The translations under genes and the position numbers were made by a program. Below the pieces are notes generated by a model. It worked only from the letters and a program-made list of their open reading frames with translations. It was not told the DNA's origin and made no database searches. DNA of 64,000 nucleotides from CAVONV01 sp963697355 (GTDB taxonomy: Bacteria > Acidobacteriota > Vicinamibacteria > Marinacidobacterales > DATDRI01), in assembly GCA_963697355.1 (NCBI GenBank), contig CAVONV010000034.1:62001-126000 (forward strand). The letters are read 5' to 3'. Shown here piece after piece: positions 25,122 through 33,614 of this stretch. Numbering within the stretch: position 1 is the stretch's first letter; each line of letters opens with the position of its first letter.

Positions 25122-26704
25122 TGGAACAGCCCTACGATGCTGTCATCATTGGTGCTGGACACAACGGCTTGGTGACTGCAGCCTACCTCGCCAAAGCAGG
25201 AAAAAGAGTCCTCGTTGTCGAACGACGCGAGCGTATCGGCGGCATTGCCGCCACCGAGGAGTTCGCCCCCGGATTTAGAGCATCGGTGGGACCAGACCTC
25301 GTTGGCCTCTTGCTGCCCCGGATCGTTCAGGACCTGGACCTGACTAGAAATGGACTCCAGATCCTGAAACCCGACCCGGCGGTCTTCCTGCCTAGGATTG
25401 ACGGCGAACCCTTGGTGATTTGGCAGGACAAAAGCAAAACGATTGGCGAGATCGCGCGCCACTCGAAGGCGGATGCCGATGCCTATCCACGATTTGCAGG
25501 TCTCGTCGATCGTCTAACCGCTTTTGCCAGACCGCTTCTCTCCAGAAACGCACCTCGTCCCGAAGGTAAGAAGGCCGGGGACCTCTTAGATTTCCTGGGG
25601 CTGGGCTGGAACCTGAAACAGCTCGGCAAAAAGACCCTATACCAGGCTCTGCGCATCCCTCCGATGTCTGTCAGCGATTTCCTGGACGAGTGGTTCGAGT
25701 CCGAACCTCTCAAAGCTTGTCTCGCCTCCCAAGGCCTGGTGGGATGCAGCGTGGGGCCACGCTCTTTTGGCACGGCAACGGTTTTTCTCTACCATCAACT
25801 CGGGAAACCCGGTTGGCCGCTGACATCTTGGGGAGTGCCCAAGGGAGGCATGGGCTCGGTCAGTGATGCTCTCGCCAAGGCCGCGGAAAATTACGGAGTC
25901 GGGATCCGAACGGAATCGGCCGTTTCCCGCATCCTTGTCACCAACGGCCGAGCCGACGGCGTCCTTCTCGAAAATGGTGAAGAGATCCGAGCACGGTTCG
26001 TCGTTTCCGGCACGGACCCCAAGACGACTTTTCTAAAACTCGTCGATCCCATTCACGTTGAAACGGATTTCCTCAAGAAGGTGGAGCGCATCCGCTATCG
26101 AGGTGTCATTGCAAAGCTGATGCTCGCCTTGGGAGAGCTCCCCGACTTCGCTTGCCGACCAGGAATGGATCCCGCCCAACAGCACGGCGGCGTGGTCCAA
26201 ATCGGACACGACATCGACTACCTCGAACGAGCCTATGACGACGCCAAGTATCGGCGGCCTTCAGAACGCCCGTACCTTCAAGTCGTTCTTCCCTCTTTGG
26301 CTGACGCTTCGATGGCTCCCCCAGGTCAACACGTCATGTCCGTCACAATGCAGTACGCACCCTACAAGATCGACGAAGGTGACTGGAGCGGTCGGAAGGA
26401 ATCTTTAGCGGACAACATCATCGAGACACTCAGCACCTACGCACCGAACCTGCCGAACGCCGTCCTTCATCGAAAGATCCTGACTCCTCGAGACTACGAA
26501 GACGTTTACGGTCAACCCGAAGGGAGCTTTCACCACGGGGAGCTCAATCTCGATCAGTTCTACTTCATGAGGCCGGTTGCAGGATGGGCAAGGTATCGAA
26601 CGCCGATAGCCAATCTTTATCTCTGTGGATCGGGAACGCACCCCGGAGGAGGCGTGAGTGGCGCTTGTGGCTACAACGCAAGCCGCCAGATCTTGAAGGA
26701 TTGA
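25121..26704 (+). CDS. FAD-dependent oxidoreductase (PYROXD2/CrtI-like)
   Basis: A 527-residue flavoprotein of the phytoene-desaturase/amine-oxidase superfamily. The FAD-binding Rossmann motif is YDAVIIGAGHNGLVTAAYLA with the following VVERRERIGGIAATEE; the C-terminal FAD-contact region reads NLYLCGSGTHPGGGVSGACG. It resembles the uncharacterised PYROXD2 group rather than carotenoid enzymes. It overlaps the upstream frameshifted paralogue by one base (TAATG), so the two are translationally coupled and may form a heterodimer. With the GcvT-family neighbours, oxidation of a methylated amine or amino acid is a plausible but unproven role. Confidence 0.88.
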   Translation: MEQPYDAVIIGAGHNGLVTAAYLAKAGKRVLVVERRERIGGIAATEEFAPGFRASVGPDLVGLLLPRIVQDLDLTRNGLQILKPDPAVFLPRIDGEPLVIWQDKSKTIGEIARHSKADADAYPRFAGLVDRLTAFARPLLSRNAPRPEGKKAGDLLDFLGLGWNLKQLGKKTLYQALRIPPMSVSDFLDEWFESEPLKACLASQGLVGCSVGPRSFGTATVFLYHQLGKPGWPLTSWGVPKGGMGSVSDALAKAAENYGVGIRTESAVSRILVTNGRADGVLLENGEEIRARFVVSGTDPKTTFLKLVDPIHVETDFLKKVERIRYRGVIAKLMLALGELPDFACRPGMDPAQQHGGVVQIGHDIDYLERAYDDAKYRRPSERPYLQVVLPSLADASMAPPGQHVMSVTMQYAPYKIDEGDWSGRKESLADNIIETLSTYAPNLPNAVLHRKILTPRDYEDVYGQPEGSFHHGELNLDQFYFMRPVAGWARYRTPIANLYLCGSGTHPGGGVSGACGYNASRQILKD

Positions 26705-26763
26705 GGGAGGTCGGCCGCTTCCAGCTAGGATTCGTCCCGCTCCACCAGCCCTCAAGGCATTGA

Positions 26764-26792
26764 GGAAGCGCCTCGTCTCAGGAGACGCTTCC
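26764..26792. terminator. Hairpin between convergent genes
   Basis: GGAAGCG (26764-26770) pairs with CGCTTCC (26786-26792); an inner CGTCTC/GAGACG can form instead. It lies between the ends of the FAD oxidoreductase gene and the convergent SnoaL-like gene and could serve both. No U-run follows. Confidence 0.4.
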
Positions 26793-26812
26793 CCGAGCTC
26801 AGGACGACGCTA

Positions 26813-27301
26813 CTATTCCGGAGCGGTAGGCATCGGAGGGGGAACACGCGATCGATGGGATGTGATGACCCAGTTCCCGTCCTGATTCACCACAACGACG
26901 GTCGACGTTCCTTTTGTCGGCAGTGACTGACCTTCGACCTCGGGAACACCCGTGAACTCCCACTCGCTATCGCCGACCATGATGTCGGGCGTGATCTGGC
27001 GAATGTGTGTCCGCTCAATGGTTATTTGTGTTCCCTTGAAAGTCGTTCCGGCAAGTTCCTCAAAGTATTGGACGATAGCATCGCGACCTTTGTACAACTT
27101 CCCGTCGTTGCTAATGAGATCGGCATCCTCGGAGTAGAGCGCAGCCAGGCCTTCCATATCCCCTTTGTTCCACGCTTCCCCCCACTTGGCCCCCATGGCC
27201 TCGAAGGCTTCTTCCGGAGAAGTGCCCTCCTGGGCATTAACGACGGCAACAATGCAAACGGCCAACGACAACACAACGAACAATGAAATCCATTTGTTCA
27301 T
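26813..27301 (-). CDS. Secreted SnoaL-like/DUF4440 protein
   Basis: A 162-residue protein with a signal peptide (MNKWISLFVVLSLAVCIVAVVNAQ) and an NTF2-like fold: EAFEAMGAKWGEAWNKGDMEGLAALYSEDADL, KGRDAIVQYFEELAG and the last strands TSTVVVVNQDGNWVITSHR. Proteins of this kind are predicted periplasmic proteins of unknown ligand. Its neighbour at 27355 has the same fold and layout and the same strand, 53 bp upstream, so the pair probably arose by duplication and may be co-transcribed. Confidence 0.8.
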   Translation of the reverse strand: MNKWISLFVVLSLAVCIVAVVNAQEGTSPEEAFEAMGAKWGEAWNKGDMEGLAALYSEDADLISNDGKLYKGRDAIVQYFEELAGTTFKGTQITIERTHIRQITPDIMVGDSEWEFTGVPEVEGQSLPTKGTSTVVVVNQDGNWVITSHRSRVPPPMPTAPE

Positions 27302-27354
27302 GACGATTCCTCCGTAACTTCGGTTTGATGAACGAGTGGCCCGTCTCAGCTAGA

Positions 27355-27888
27355 TTAGGTGGTACCCGGCATCTCGATGGGTACCATGGGTCGCGAGCAA
27401 GTAATGAACCATTTGTCGCCCATCTTCGTCATGACATTGGTGAACATGCCCTTGATGTTCGGCATGTCTTGGCCCTCGGCATCTTTGAGTCCAGCAATTT
27501 CATAAGTGCCATCGCTTATGGCAACATCAGTTTCGAGAAACCGAACGGCGGTCGTCGTAATTACAATGGTCGTCCCTTTGTACATCCCTTCGAAGCTTGT
27601 TCGATAGTTGCCGGCGATGGCCTCCCTACCCTTGTAGTAGCCGCCATCCGGAGACAAAGAATCGCCGTCTTCTGCAAAGAGACCCGCGATGGAATCGGCA
27701 TCACTCGCATTCCAGGCCGCGACGAAATCATCTCCGACCCTGCGGATGGTGTCCTCGTCACTCATCACAGGTGCGGTCGGCTCAGCAGCGGGGACATCGG
27801 CCTCCTGCTGTTCTGCGGGTTGACAACCTACTAGCAGGCAAGCCGACCCGGCCAGACCTACCATCAATAGAAACACTACACTACGCAT
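27355..27888 (-). CDS. SnoaL-like/DUF4440 lipoprotein
   Basis: A 177-residue protein. The N-terminus MRSVVFLLMVGLAGSACLLV ends at a lipobox (LLVGC), so a lipid anchor is predicted, followed by an acidic Ala/Pro/Gln linker and an NTF2-like domain (about 42-175): TIRRVGDDFVAAWNASDADSI, KGREAIAGNYRTSFEGMYKG, TNVMTKMGDKWFITCSR. It is a paralogue of the downstream gene at 26813. The start is supported by GGAGGGA just upstream of ATG 27888. Confidence 0.8.
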   Translation of the reverse strand: MRSVVFLLMVGLAGSACLLVGCQPAEQQEADVPAAEPTAPVMSDEDTIRRVGDDFVAAWNASDADSIAGLFAEDGDSLSPDGGYYKGREAIAGNYRTSFEGMYKGTTIVITTTAVRFLETDVAISDGTYEIAGLKDAEGQDMPNIKGMFTNVMTKMGDKWFITCSRPMVPIEMPGTT

Positions 27889-28110
27889 AAGAATCCCTCC
27901 TTCAATGAATTGCTAGCGAAACCTGCCAAATCGATAGGATACGCCTTGTGGCGCGCTGCCCGTAGACTAGTCCTGGCTCACCAGGGAGTCAACACCTAAC
28001 TTCAAATGTGAGCAGGGCGCTGGCAAATGATCAGGAGCGTGGGGATTAACCCCCAGGCGTGCACCGAAACCGAAGAGCAGGGAAGGGGGGAGGGATAGGA
28101 CTGGATGATG

Positions 28111-28140
28111 AGAGGGCTGTCCCGAGGAAGACAGCCCTCT
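28111..28140. terminator. Perfect 11-bp hairpin after the PDZ-protein gene
   Basis: AGAGGGCTGTC pairs with GACAGCCCTCT around the loop CCGAGGAA. It starts 7 bp past the stop of the minus-strand PDZ gene, a typical place for a transcription terminator, although the trailing U-run is absent. Confidence 0.6.
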
Positions 28141-28146
28141 TCGATC

Positions 28147-28923
28147 CTACTGTCGATCTTCGAACTCTTTCTTCTTCTTCTCGAGCTCTTCCAGCTCCTT
28201 CTCCATTTTCTTGAGCTTCTTCTCGAGCTCTTTCAGCTTCTCTTCCAGACCTTCGCCGAGCCTTTCTTTTATCTCTTCGTCGCTCCACCGCTCGGCCCAC
28301 TTGAATTGATTCCTGAACTCCGGGCTTCGAATGTGGCGTGTGGCGCTGTCAATGGCTTCGCGCACAGCCTCCTCATCGAAATCGAAGTCGAACTCGAACT
28401 CATCACAGTCTTCCATGAAAAAGCTGCTCATGTCGACTTCGGATCGATTGCGCTCTTCGATGGTCGCTGTGAGCATGAGGGGGCTTTTGTCGCGGTAGAT
28501 CTCGAGCTCAACGACATCCCCACCGCTCTTTTGGCGAATCTTCCGAGCGAGGCTCGAGAACGTCGTCACTTCCTCACCGTCGATGGAGGTAATGACATCC
28601 CCGACCTTCACGCCGGCCACGTCCGCGGGACCCTCCGGGGTCACTCCGGACACCATAATCCCTGCATCCTTGGGAACGCCGAAGTGAGACCGCAATCCTT
28701 CGTTGAGGCTGGTGAGCTCAATCCCCAACATGCCACGCTTCTTGCTCGAAGACATGAAGACACAAGGTGACTTCGCAACCCGGATACGTTTCGTCTCCTT
28801 TTTCTCTTCGTCTTGCTTCTCTTGATGCCAAACATGAGCAGCGCGCACACTTTGCGTTGCTGAAAAGGTAAGTGCCACACCGGTCAGAACGCCTACCACC
28901 GCTTTCTTATATTTCTTGTTCAT
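28147..28923 (-). CDS. Periplasmic PDZ-domain protein with C-terminal coiled coil
   Basis: A 258-residue protein. It has a signal peptide (about residues 1-28) and then a single PDZ domain (about 62-155): GMLGIELTSLNEGLRSHFGV, GIMVSGVTPEGPADVAGVKVGDVITSIDG. No protease domain is attached. Residues about 205-258 are a long charged coiled coil of the LKELEKKLKKMEKELEELEK type. It is the third gene of a sigma/anti-sigma operon and its start overlaps the anti-sigma stop (ATGA), so it is likely a sensor or scaffold in the same envelope response. ATG 28923 is set by that overlap. Confidence 0.85.
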   Translation of the reverse strand: MNKKYKKAVVGVLTGVALTFSATQSVRAAHVWHQEKQDEEKKETKRIRVAKSPCVFMSSSKKRGMLGIELTSLNEGLRSHFGVPKDAGIMVSGVTPEGPADVAGVKVGDVITSIDGEEVTTFSSLARKIRQKSGGDVVELEIYRDKSPLMLTATIEERNRSEVDMSSFFMEDCDEFEFDFDFDEEAVREAIDSATRHIRSPEFRNQFKWAERWSDEEIKERLGEGLEEKLKELEKKLKKMEKELEELEKKKKEFEDRQ

Positions 28924-29345
28924 CTTGGCGATTCCCCTTTCATAACTCCACGATCCGACTTCTCGAAAGAAGCCGGCTGAACGTTTCCTTCCTCCTTCAC
29001 GAGCTGGCGAAGGTCCAGGACGAAATCGACGCCCTCGTCTCCCCCGAGGTACAGGATGGGAGCCAGGTCCTTGAGAAGGAGAATATCCTTCTGCGCTTGT
29101 TGGATTTCGGCCCTGAGTGTGTTTATTCGTGCATCCACTTGTGCATCCTGATCCGCCTGCCACTGGCCAATGCCAATCCACAAGCCGAGGATCAGCACCA
29201 AGCTACCCGCGAGCGCCAGCCGTGGGGGCGCCCAGACCGGGCGCCGCGTCTCGTCGAGACGGCTCATCACCTGACTGGTGAATCCCGCAGAGGCCTTTTC
29301 ACGAGGAAGGCGACGAAGCAGGTTTCGGATGGGTTCCTCGTTCAT
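28920..29345 (-). CDS. Putative anti-sigma factor, single membrane helix
   Basis: A 141-residue protein. Residues 1-40 are a charged cytosolic segment, residues about 46-62 a membrane helix (LALAGSLVLILGLWIGIG), and the rest a periplasmic part with a coiled-coil run (ARINTLRAEIQQAQKDILLLKDLA). There is no zinc-binding HxxxCxxC motif, so it is not a classical ZAS anti-sigma factor; the assignment comes from gene order, since it overlaps the ECF sigma gene (ATGA) upstream and the PDZ gene downstream. ATG 29345 is chosen because of the overlap. Confidence 0.65.
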   Translation of the reverse strand: MNEEPIRNLLRRLPREKASAGFTSQVMSRLDETRRPVWAPPRLALAGSLVLILGLWIGIGQWQADQDAQVDARINTLRAEIQQAQKDILLLKDLAPILYLGGDEGVDFVLDLRQLVKEEGNVQPASFEKSDRGVMKGESPR

Positions 29346-29905
29346 TTCCCCCCTCCGTTCATGTAAGGTTCTAGGAGCTCTCGCAATTGGCTCCGCCCAC
29401 GATTGATGCGTGATTTCACCGTTCCCTCGCGGCATCCAACCGCTTTGGCAATATCCTGATAGGACCAATCCTCGATCTCCCTCAGGATCAACGGAGCACG
29501 ATAATGCGTGGGAAGGTTGCTTAGCGCCGTGTGGACTTGTTCCTTGATTTCGGCGGCCAAAAGCTGCGAATGGGGACTCGGCTCGTCGCCGTGGCCGTTT
29601 CGCGAGAAGGCCGACGACAGAAACAGCCAGCGCCGTTTCTTCCTTTCATCGGATCGGACCAAGTTCGTCGCAATCCGGTAGAGATAAGGGAGCAGCTGTC
29701 CCTGCTCTTGGTACCTCGATGCCGACTGATAGAGCCTCAAGAATGCTTCCTGAGCATACTCTTCGGCGCGGTCTCGACAGCCGGTCAAGCGAGTAAGATA
29801 GTTCACGAGCATATTCTTGTGACGGTCGATCAGGTCCGAGAAGGCGCCGCGGTCACCTGACCGCATCCTGGCCATGAGCTCTCCGTCGTTCATGCCTTCA
29901 ACCAC
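29342..29905 (-). CDS. ECF-type RNA polymerase sigma factor
   Basis: A 187-residue sigma factor. Region 2 reads DLIDRHKNMLVNYLTRLTGCRDRAEEYAQEAFLRLYQ and LPYLYRIATNLVRS; region 4 reads ALSNLPTHYRAPLILREIEDWSYQDIAKAVGCREGTVKSRINRGRSQLRE. It would direct polymerase to stress-response promoters and is normally held by the product of the overlapping downstream gene. The frame opens with GTG at 29905, with GAGGAG six bases upstream, and an ATG four codons later is the alternative. Three overlapping genes (sigma, membrane protein, PDZ protein) form one unit. Confidence 0.92.
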   Translation of the reverse strand: MVEGMNDGELMARMRSGDRGAFSDLIDRHKNMLVNYLTRLTGCRDRAEEYAQEAFLRLYQSASRYQEQGQLLPYLYRIATNLVRSDERKKRRWLFLSSAFSRNGHGDEPSPHSQLLAAEIKEQVHTALSNLPTHYRAPLILREIEDWSYQDIAKAVGCREGTVKSRINRGRSQLRELLEPYMNGGGK

Positions 29906-30044
29906 TTTCCACTCCTCAAACCTAATAACGCGCGAAGCCGCCTATAGTTCCCAAAAGGGCCGAATTTCTTGTAATTCACTGTGTTTTGGTCGCTTTGGGG
30001 AACACAGGAAATTGAGATCTCTATCTCAGTGACGCAGATATCTT

Positions 30045-30091
30045 AGAACTCAATTCTCGAGTACTTGGGTGCTTGAGTACTCGGGTACTTA
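30045..30091. repeat. Dispersed CTCGAGTACT-type repeat cluster
   Basis: Three near-repeats of the unit CTCGAGTACTTGGGTGCTTG lie in the 29906-30123 spacer. The same words occur at 18709-18731, 21998-22022 and 22197-22221, always between genes, indicating a dispersed family. Confidence 0.5.
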
Positions 30092-30123
30092 CAAAGCTAT
30101 TTCTGATACGGACAAGTCGGACT

Positions 30124-31269
30124 TCAGACCAGCTCCGTAATGTACCTTTCCTTGGCGAGGCGCCACATGGACGCGATGAAAGCCGTCAGAGGGATGGCGA
30201 GGAGCATGCCCATAACGCCTCCCAGTGCGGCGCCCCAGAAGAAAACGGCGAAGATGATAGCCATGAAGTGAAGTCCCGTCCGGTCTCCCATGATCTTGGG
30301 TGTGAGAACGTAGCTCTCGATGAGCTGGACGACGCAAAAAACCACGACGACCGCTATCAACGTGTTGAGACCACCACCCGTTTGAAAGAACGCGAGCGGC
30401 AGCGCGATACCTAGCCCGATGATACTTCCCAGGTAGGGGATGATATTCAAGAACCCGAGTAGAAGCCCCAGGATGAACCCGTACTGCAAGCCCACCATAC
30501 TGAATCCCGCCGCGTAGAGTAAGCCCTGTAGGAAGGCCACGATGAGCTGCCCCCGGAAGAAGGCCACCATGATGTCGATGAACTCGTTCACCATGTAGGT
30601 GACATCTTTACGCGTCTCTGGCTTGAGGAACGGCAGGAATTGCTCGATATTCAGTTTCTGTTCGCCGGCCATGAGGAAAAAAGCAAAGTAGACGGGAAGG
30701 ATGGCCCAGCTAAAGACGGCGCCTACACCTCTCATCATACCCGCGCCGGCCAAAAGTGCCTTTTCGCCGAAGATCTGGAGCCCTTGCACCAAAGTGTCTT
30801 GCTGAGCCATGACAGCTTCTTGCACTTGCTGCCCCCTAGGCGTCGCTAGGAACTCTCTGACTTGCGGCCATTGGTTCTCGACCAAAGACGCCAGGCTCTT
30901 CCACCACTCGGGAGCATGAGAGACGAGCTCGACGATTTGCCTCGTCATCAAGGAGCCGAAGAACCACAGAAATGCCGTAAGAGGAAGAAGCATGGAGACG
31001 AACACCGCGACCAAAGCGAGTGGTCGAGGCAGCTTCAAACGTTCACAAAGCCACTGGTAGTAAGGTCTAAAAACGAGAGCGGCGATACCGCCCACGGCGA
31101 TGGGAAGAAATACGTTGGAAAAGTAACGAAAGAACCACCCCAGGAGCCAGAAAAAGGCAGCCAACGCGAAGAGGATCACGAGCACGGCCACAATGGTTAT
31201 GGCCACGCCAACCGTCTTTGCCTGTCGCTCACTGAGAGTTATGGGCATCAGTCCGTTTCCATTGTGCAT
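30124..31269 (-). CDS. AI-2E/PerM-family transporter
   Basis: A polytopic protein of 381 residues from ATG 31269. Several hydrophobic segments (TVGVAITIVAVLVILFALAAF, VFLPIAVGGIAALVFRPYY, LALVAVFVSMLLPLTAFLWF) precede a soluble central part, and the C-terminal half has the family signature GLLLGFLNIIPYLGSIIGLG and LTPKIMGDRTGLHFMAIIFAVFFWG. The family comprises permeases named after autoinducer-2 export and Na+/H+ antiport; the substrate is not predictable from sequence. The frame opens at a TTG overlapping the upstream stop (TTGA), which is the alternative start. It is probably co-transcribed with the transglycosylase gene. Confidence 0.88.
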   Translation of the reverse strand: MHNGNGLMPITLSERQAKTVGVAITIVAVLVILFALAAFFWLLGWFFRYFSNVFLPIAVGGIAALVFRPYYQWLCERLKLPRPLALVAVFVSMLLPLTAFLWFFGSLMTRQIVELVSHAPEWWKSLASLVENQWPQVREFLATPRGQQVQEAVMAQQDTLVQGLQIFGEKALLAGAGMMRGVGAVFSWAILPVYFAFFLMAGEQKLNIEQFLPFLKPETRKDVTYMVNEFIDIMVAFFRGQLIVAFLQGLLYAAGFSMVGLQYGFILGLLLGFLNIIPYLGSIIGLGIALPLAFFQTGGGLNTLIAVVVVFCVVQLIESYVLTPKIMGDRTGLHFMAIIFAVFFWGAALGGVMGMLLAIPLTAFIASMWRLAKERYITELV

Positions 31270-31319
31270 GGAGAGAAGTCTCCCAGAATCCAGCGCGCAA
31301 TGCAAAGAGACGAACGTTC

Positions 31320-32831
31320 TCAAGGCTCTGGAAGCTTGCCTTTATTTTCCAACTCAGCGATCACGCGACTATAGGCAAGATAGTACTTGAATATGTTGCT
31401 TACGTATTGAACCGTCTCTCGTCCGATGTCTTTTGCCGCCGCGACTTCCACGTTGTCGAACCAGAGATTGGGGTCGAGGCCCATTTCCGCGGCTTTTTTT
31501 CGAAGACGCGCGACTGTCGCGGGACCCGCGTTGTACGCGGCCAAGCTAAAGAGTGCCTGCTCCAAGTCATCCATGTCCTCACCGCCAAAGTACCGGTCTC
31601 GGATGAACCGCAGATACTTCACGCCGGCGTGGATGTTGTTTTCAAGGACGTGGATATCGGAAATACCGACGTTCTTATCGGCAGCCGTGGAGGGTTTGAT
31701 CTGCATCACACCCACCGCGCCGGCGGGACTCACTTTGCTCTGGTCCAGGCCGGATTCTTGGTATGCCTGAGCGGCAATCATAAGAGAATCAAAATCGTAC
31801 TGTCCCGCGTACTTTCTGAAGAGGTGCACCATTTCATGGAACTTGTCTAGTTCCGCGGTCGACATGACTTTTTTTGCCCACTTCGTATTCCGGAGGTATC
31901 TCTTGATGAGTAGGTTCCCCATGAGCGTCCCTTCTTTGTGCTTCTTGACGAAGGCGTTGACCACGTCTCGAAGTAGGGGACTGTCTTTGCGGAAGGCCCA
32001 GGCAATCTGGCCACCGGTCGCCACAGCGATATTCGGATGAACGGTAATGCCGTCGAAGATCTGCTCCCAAAAAGTCGCCTTGTGGCTATCCACGACCACC
32101 TGTGGGATCAGACCGGCGTTGACCATCTCGAGGAGATCTTCGTCTTCCAGATGCTCGTCCGCTAGAGTCAATGCAATCGGCGCTAATCCTTGCTGCTCTA
32201 AAAGCCCGTTGAGGTGAATCAAGCTTTCGTAGTAACTGCTGGAGGCGCGAACGACGATTTCCCTTCCAGACAAATCCTCGACGCTCTCGAGAGGCGGTTC
32301 ACTCGCACCCGCCACGACCACTTCGCTGATGTTGGTCGCAAAAGGATCGGAAAAATCCACGTGCTTCTTGCGTTCCGGGGTTATGGTGAGGTTAGCGGCG
32401 GCGATGTCCCCTCGCCCTTCGGCAAGAGCGGGAATCAAACGATCTCGCGGGACCGGTATGATGATGACATGGATCTTGAGATGGCCCGTTTTCAAATTCG
32501 CGTTGATTTCCTCCTCGAACATCTTGAGGGCTTCGTAAGTAATTCCCCTTTGAGTCGCCCCGTCGAGAAAATAGCCGGTCAGGCTAAAAGTCACCAACGC
32601 CCGAATGTAGCGTCGCTCGACCAGCTCGTCGAAGTCGCCGAACCATGGAGTGTTCAAACCTGCGAGCTCCTCGGGCACCGGCTCATTGCCCGCCGTTTGG
32701 GCCGACGCCAGTACCGCCTCTTCAGCGGTCCCTTTCTCTGCCTCTACCGTCGGCGTTTCCGGTTCGGTGCAGGCCAGTGACGCGAACAACACAACGGTCA
32801 AAGGCCAAGTGAGCTTCGTCTTCTTACCCAT
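31320..32831 (-). CDS. MltF-like membrane-bound lytic transglycosylase
   Basis: A 503-residue lipoprotein-like protein. After a signal sequence with lipobox (VVLFASLAC), an SBP_bac_3 domain (about 60-310: RALVTFSLTGYFLDGATQRG, AANLTITPERKKHVDFSDP) precedes an SLT transglycosylase domain (about 340-500). The catalytic Glu is in AQAYQESGLDQSKVSPAGAVGVMQI, with the AYNAGPATV motif and a YVSNIFKYY end. MltF cleaves peptidoglycan to 1,6-anhydro muropeptides and is regulated by its N-terminal domain. ATG 32831 has GGAGGTGAGG just upstream; an in-frame extension upstream looks non-coding. Confidence 0.9.
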   Translation of the reverse strand: MGKKTKLTWPLTVVLFASLACTEPETPTVEAEKGTAEEAVLASAQTAGNEPVPEELAGLNTPWFGDFDELVERRYIRALVTFSLTGYFLDGATQRGITYEALKMFEEEINANLKTGHLKIHVIIIPVPRDRLIPALAEGRGDIAAANLTITPERKKHVDFSDPFATNISEVVVAGASEPPLESVEDLSGREIVVRASSSYYESLIHLNGLLEQQGLAPIALTLADEHLEDEDLLEMVNAGLIPQVVVDSHKATFWEQIFDGITVHPNIAVATGGQIAWAFRKDSPLLRDVVNAFVKKHKEGTLMGNLLIKRYLRNTKWAKKVMSTAELDKFHEMVHLFRKYAGQYDFDSLMIAAQAYQESGLDQSKVSPAGAVGVMQIKPSTAADKNVGISDIHVLENNIHAGVKYLRFIRDRYFGGEDMDDLEQALFSLAAYNAGPATVARLRKKAAEMGLDPNLWFDNVEVAAAKDIGRETVQYVSNIFKYYLAYSRVIAELENKGKLPEP

Positions 32832-32867
32832 GCCCTCACCTCCGCGCCGGAAGCTTATAGAAACACG

Positions 32868-32894
32868 AAGGGGGTGTCTAGAAGACACCCCCTT
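32868..32894 (-). terminator. 12-bp hairpin terminator
   Basis: AAGGGGGTGTCT pairs with AGACACCCCCTT around the loop AGA. It lies 46 bp beyond the stop of the minus-strand outer-membrane protein gene and before the transglycosylase start, so it probably ends the upstream transcript. Confidence 0.65.
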
Positions 32895-32939
32895 TGATTT
32901 CAGACTATTTCGAGGCCCGCTAGGACCTCGCCGCATGCA

Positions 32940-33554
32940 CTAGAAAGCCCAGGAAATCCCCACGTTCAATCCGAAGTAGGAGTAGCTTAGGCCATCTCCC
33001 TGAAGGGACGAACCTGCTTTTGCCGCGTAATAGTACTTGGCCTTCGCCAGAAAGTTGACCGCATCGCCCATGGGAATGATGGCACCACCTTCGGGTACGA
33101 AGCCAAAGTGCCAGTTGCTTTGTGTAAAGGCAATACTCCCCAACTCGACCCGCTGTTCGATCCAGAACACGCCGACACCGGCCCCAACAAAAGCCCGGGC
33201 GCTGTCTTCGTCTCCAAAATGGTAGTGAAACGTGCCCATGACGGGAACAGAGTTGAAGTAACGGAATTGCTTTCCCGTGATGTCGCCGTTTAGGTCCTCC
33301 GTCCGGATCGTGATTTGCTCGACCGTCTCTTCTTTGAAGACCGTCCAATCCACGGATCCGCCCACGGAAAAGGCAGGGGTGACAAACTTCTTGACCTCGA
33401 ATCCGAGTCCGCGCCAGCTCGGGCTCTCATTGGTGAAATCTTTGATTTCGCTCCCGGGGAAACTGATGTTGTAGGTGATTCCCGTCATCCATTCGTCGGC
33501 ATGAACGGGAGCACTCAATAGCGCCAATAAAACCACTCCATAGACTATTCTCAT
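32940..33554 (-). CDS. Outer-membrane beta-barrel protein
   Basis: A 204-residue protein with a clear signal peptide (MRIVYGVVLLALLSAPVHA, cleavage after ADE). Alternating polar/hydrophobic strands with a terminal aromatic residue (SYFGLNVGISWAF at the C-terminus, the BamA recognition pattern ending in Phe) support an outer-membrane barrel of about eight strands. It resembles small OmpW/OmpX-type proteins without matching one closely. ATG 33554 is preferred because GGAAGAAC lies just before it. Confidence 0.75.
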   Translation of the reverse strand: MRIVYGVVLLALLSAPVHADEWMTGITYNISFPGSEIKDFTNESPSWRGLGFEVKKFVTPAFSVGGSVDWTVFKEETVEQITIRTEDLNGDITGKQFRYFNSVPVMGTFHYHFGDEDSARAFVGAGVGVFWIEQRVELGSIAFTQSNWHFGFVPEGGAIIPMGDAVNFLAKAKYYYAAKAGSSLQGDGLSYSYFGLNVGISWAF

Positions 33555-33614
33555 TGTTCTTCCTTTATCTATCTGCAGGATGAGCCTTTGATGCATCAGA
33601 GGTTCATCACGATG

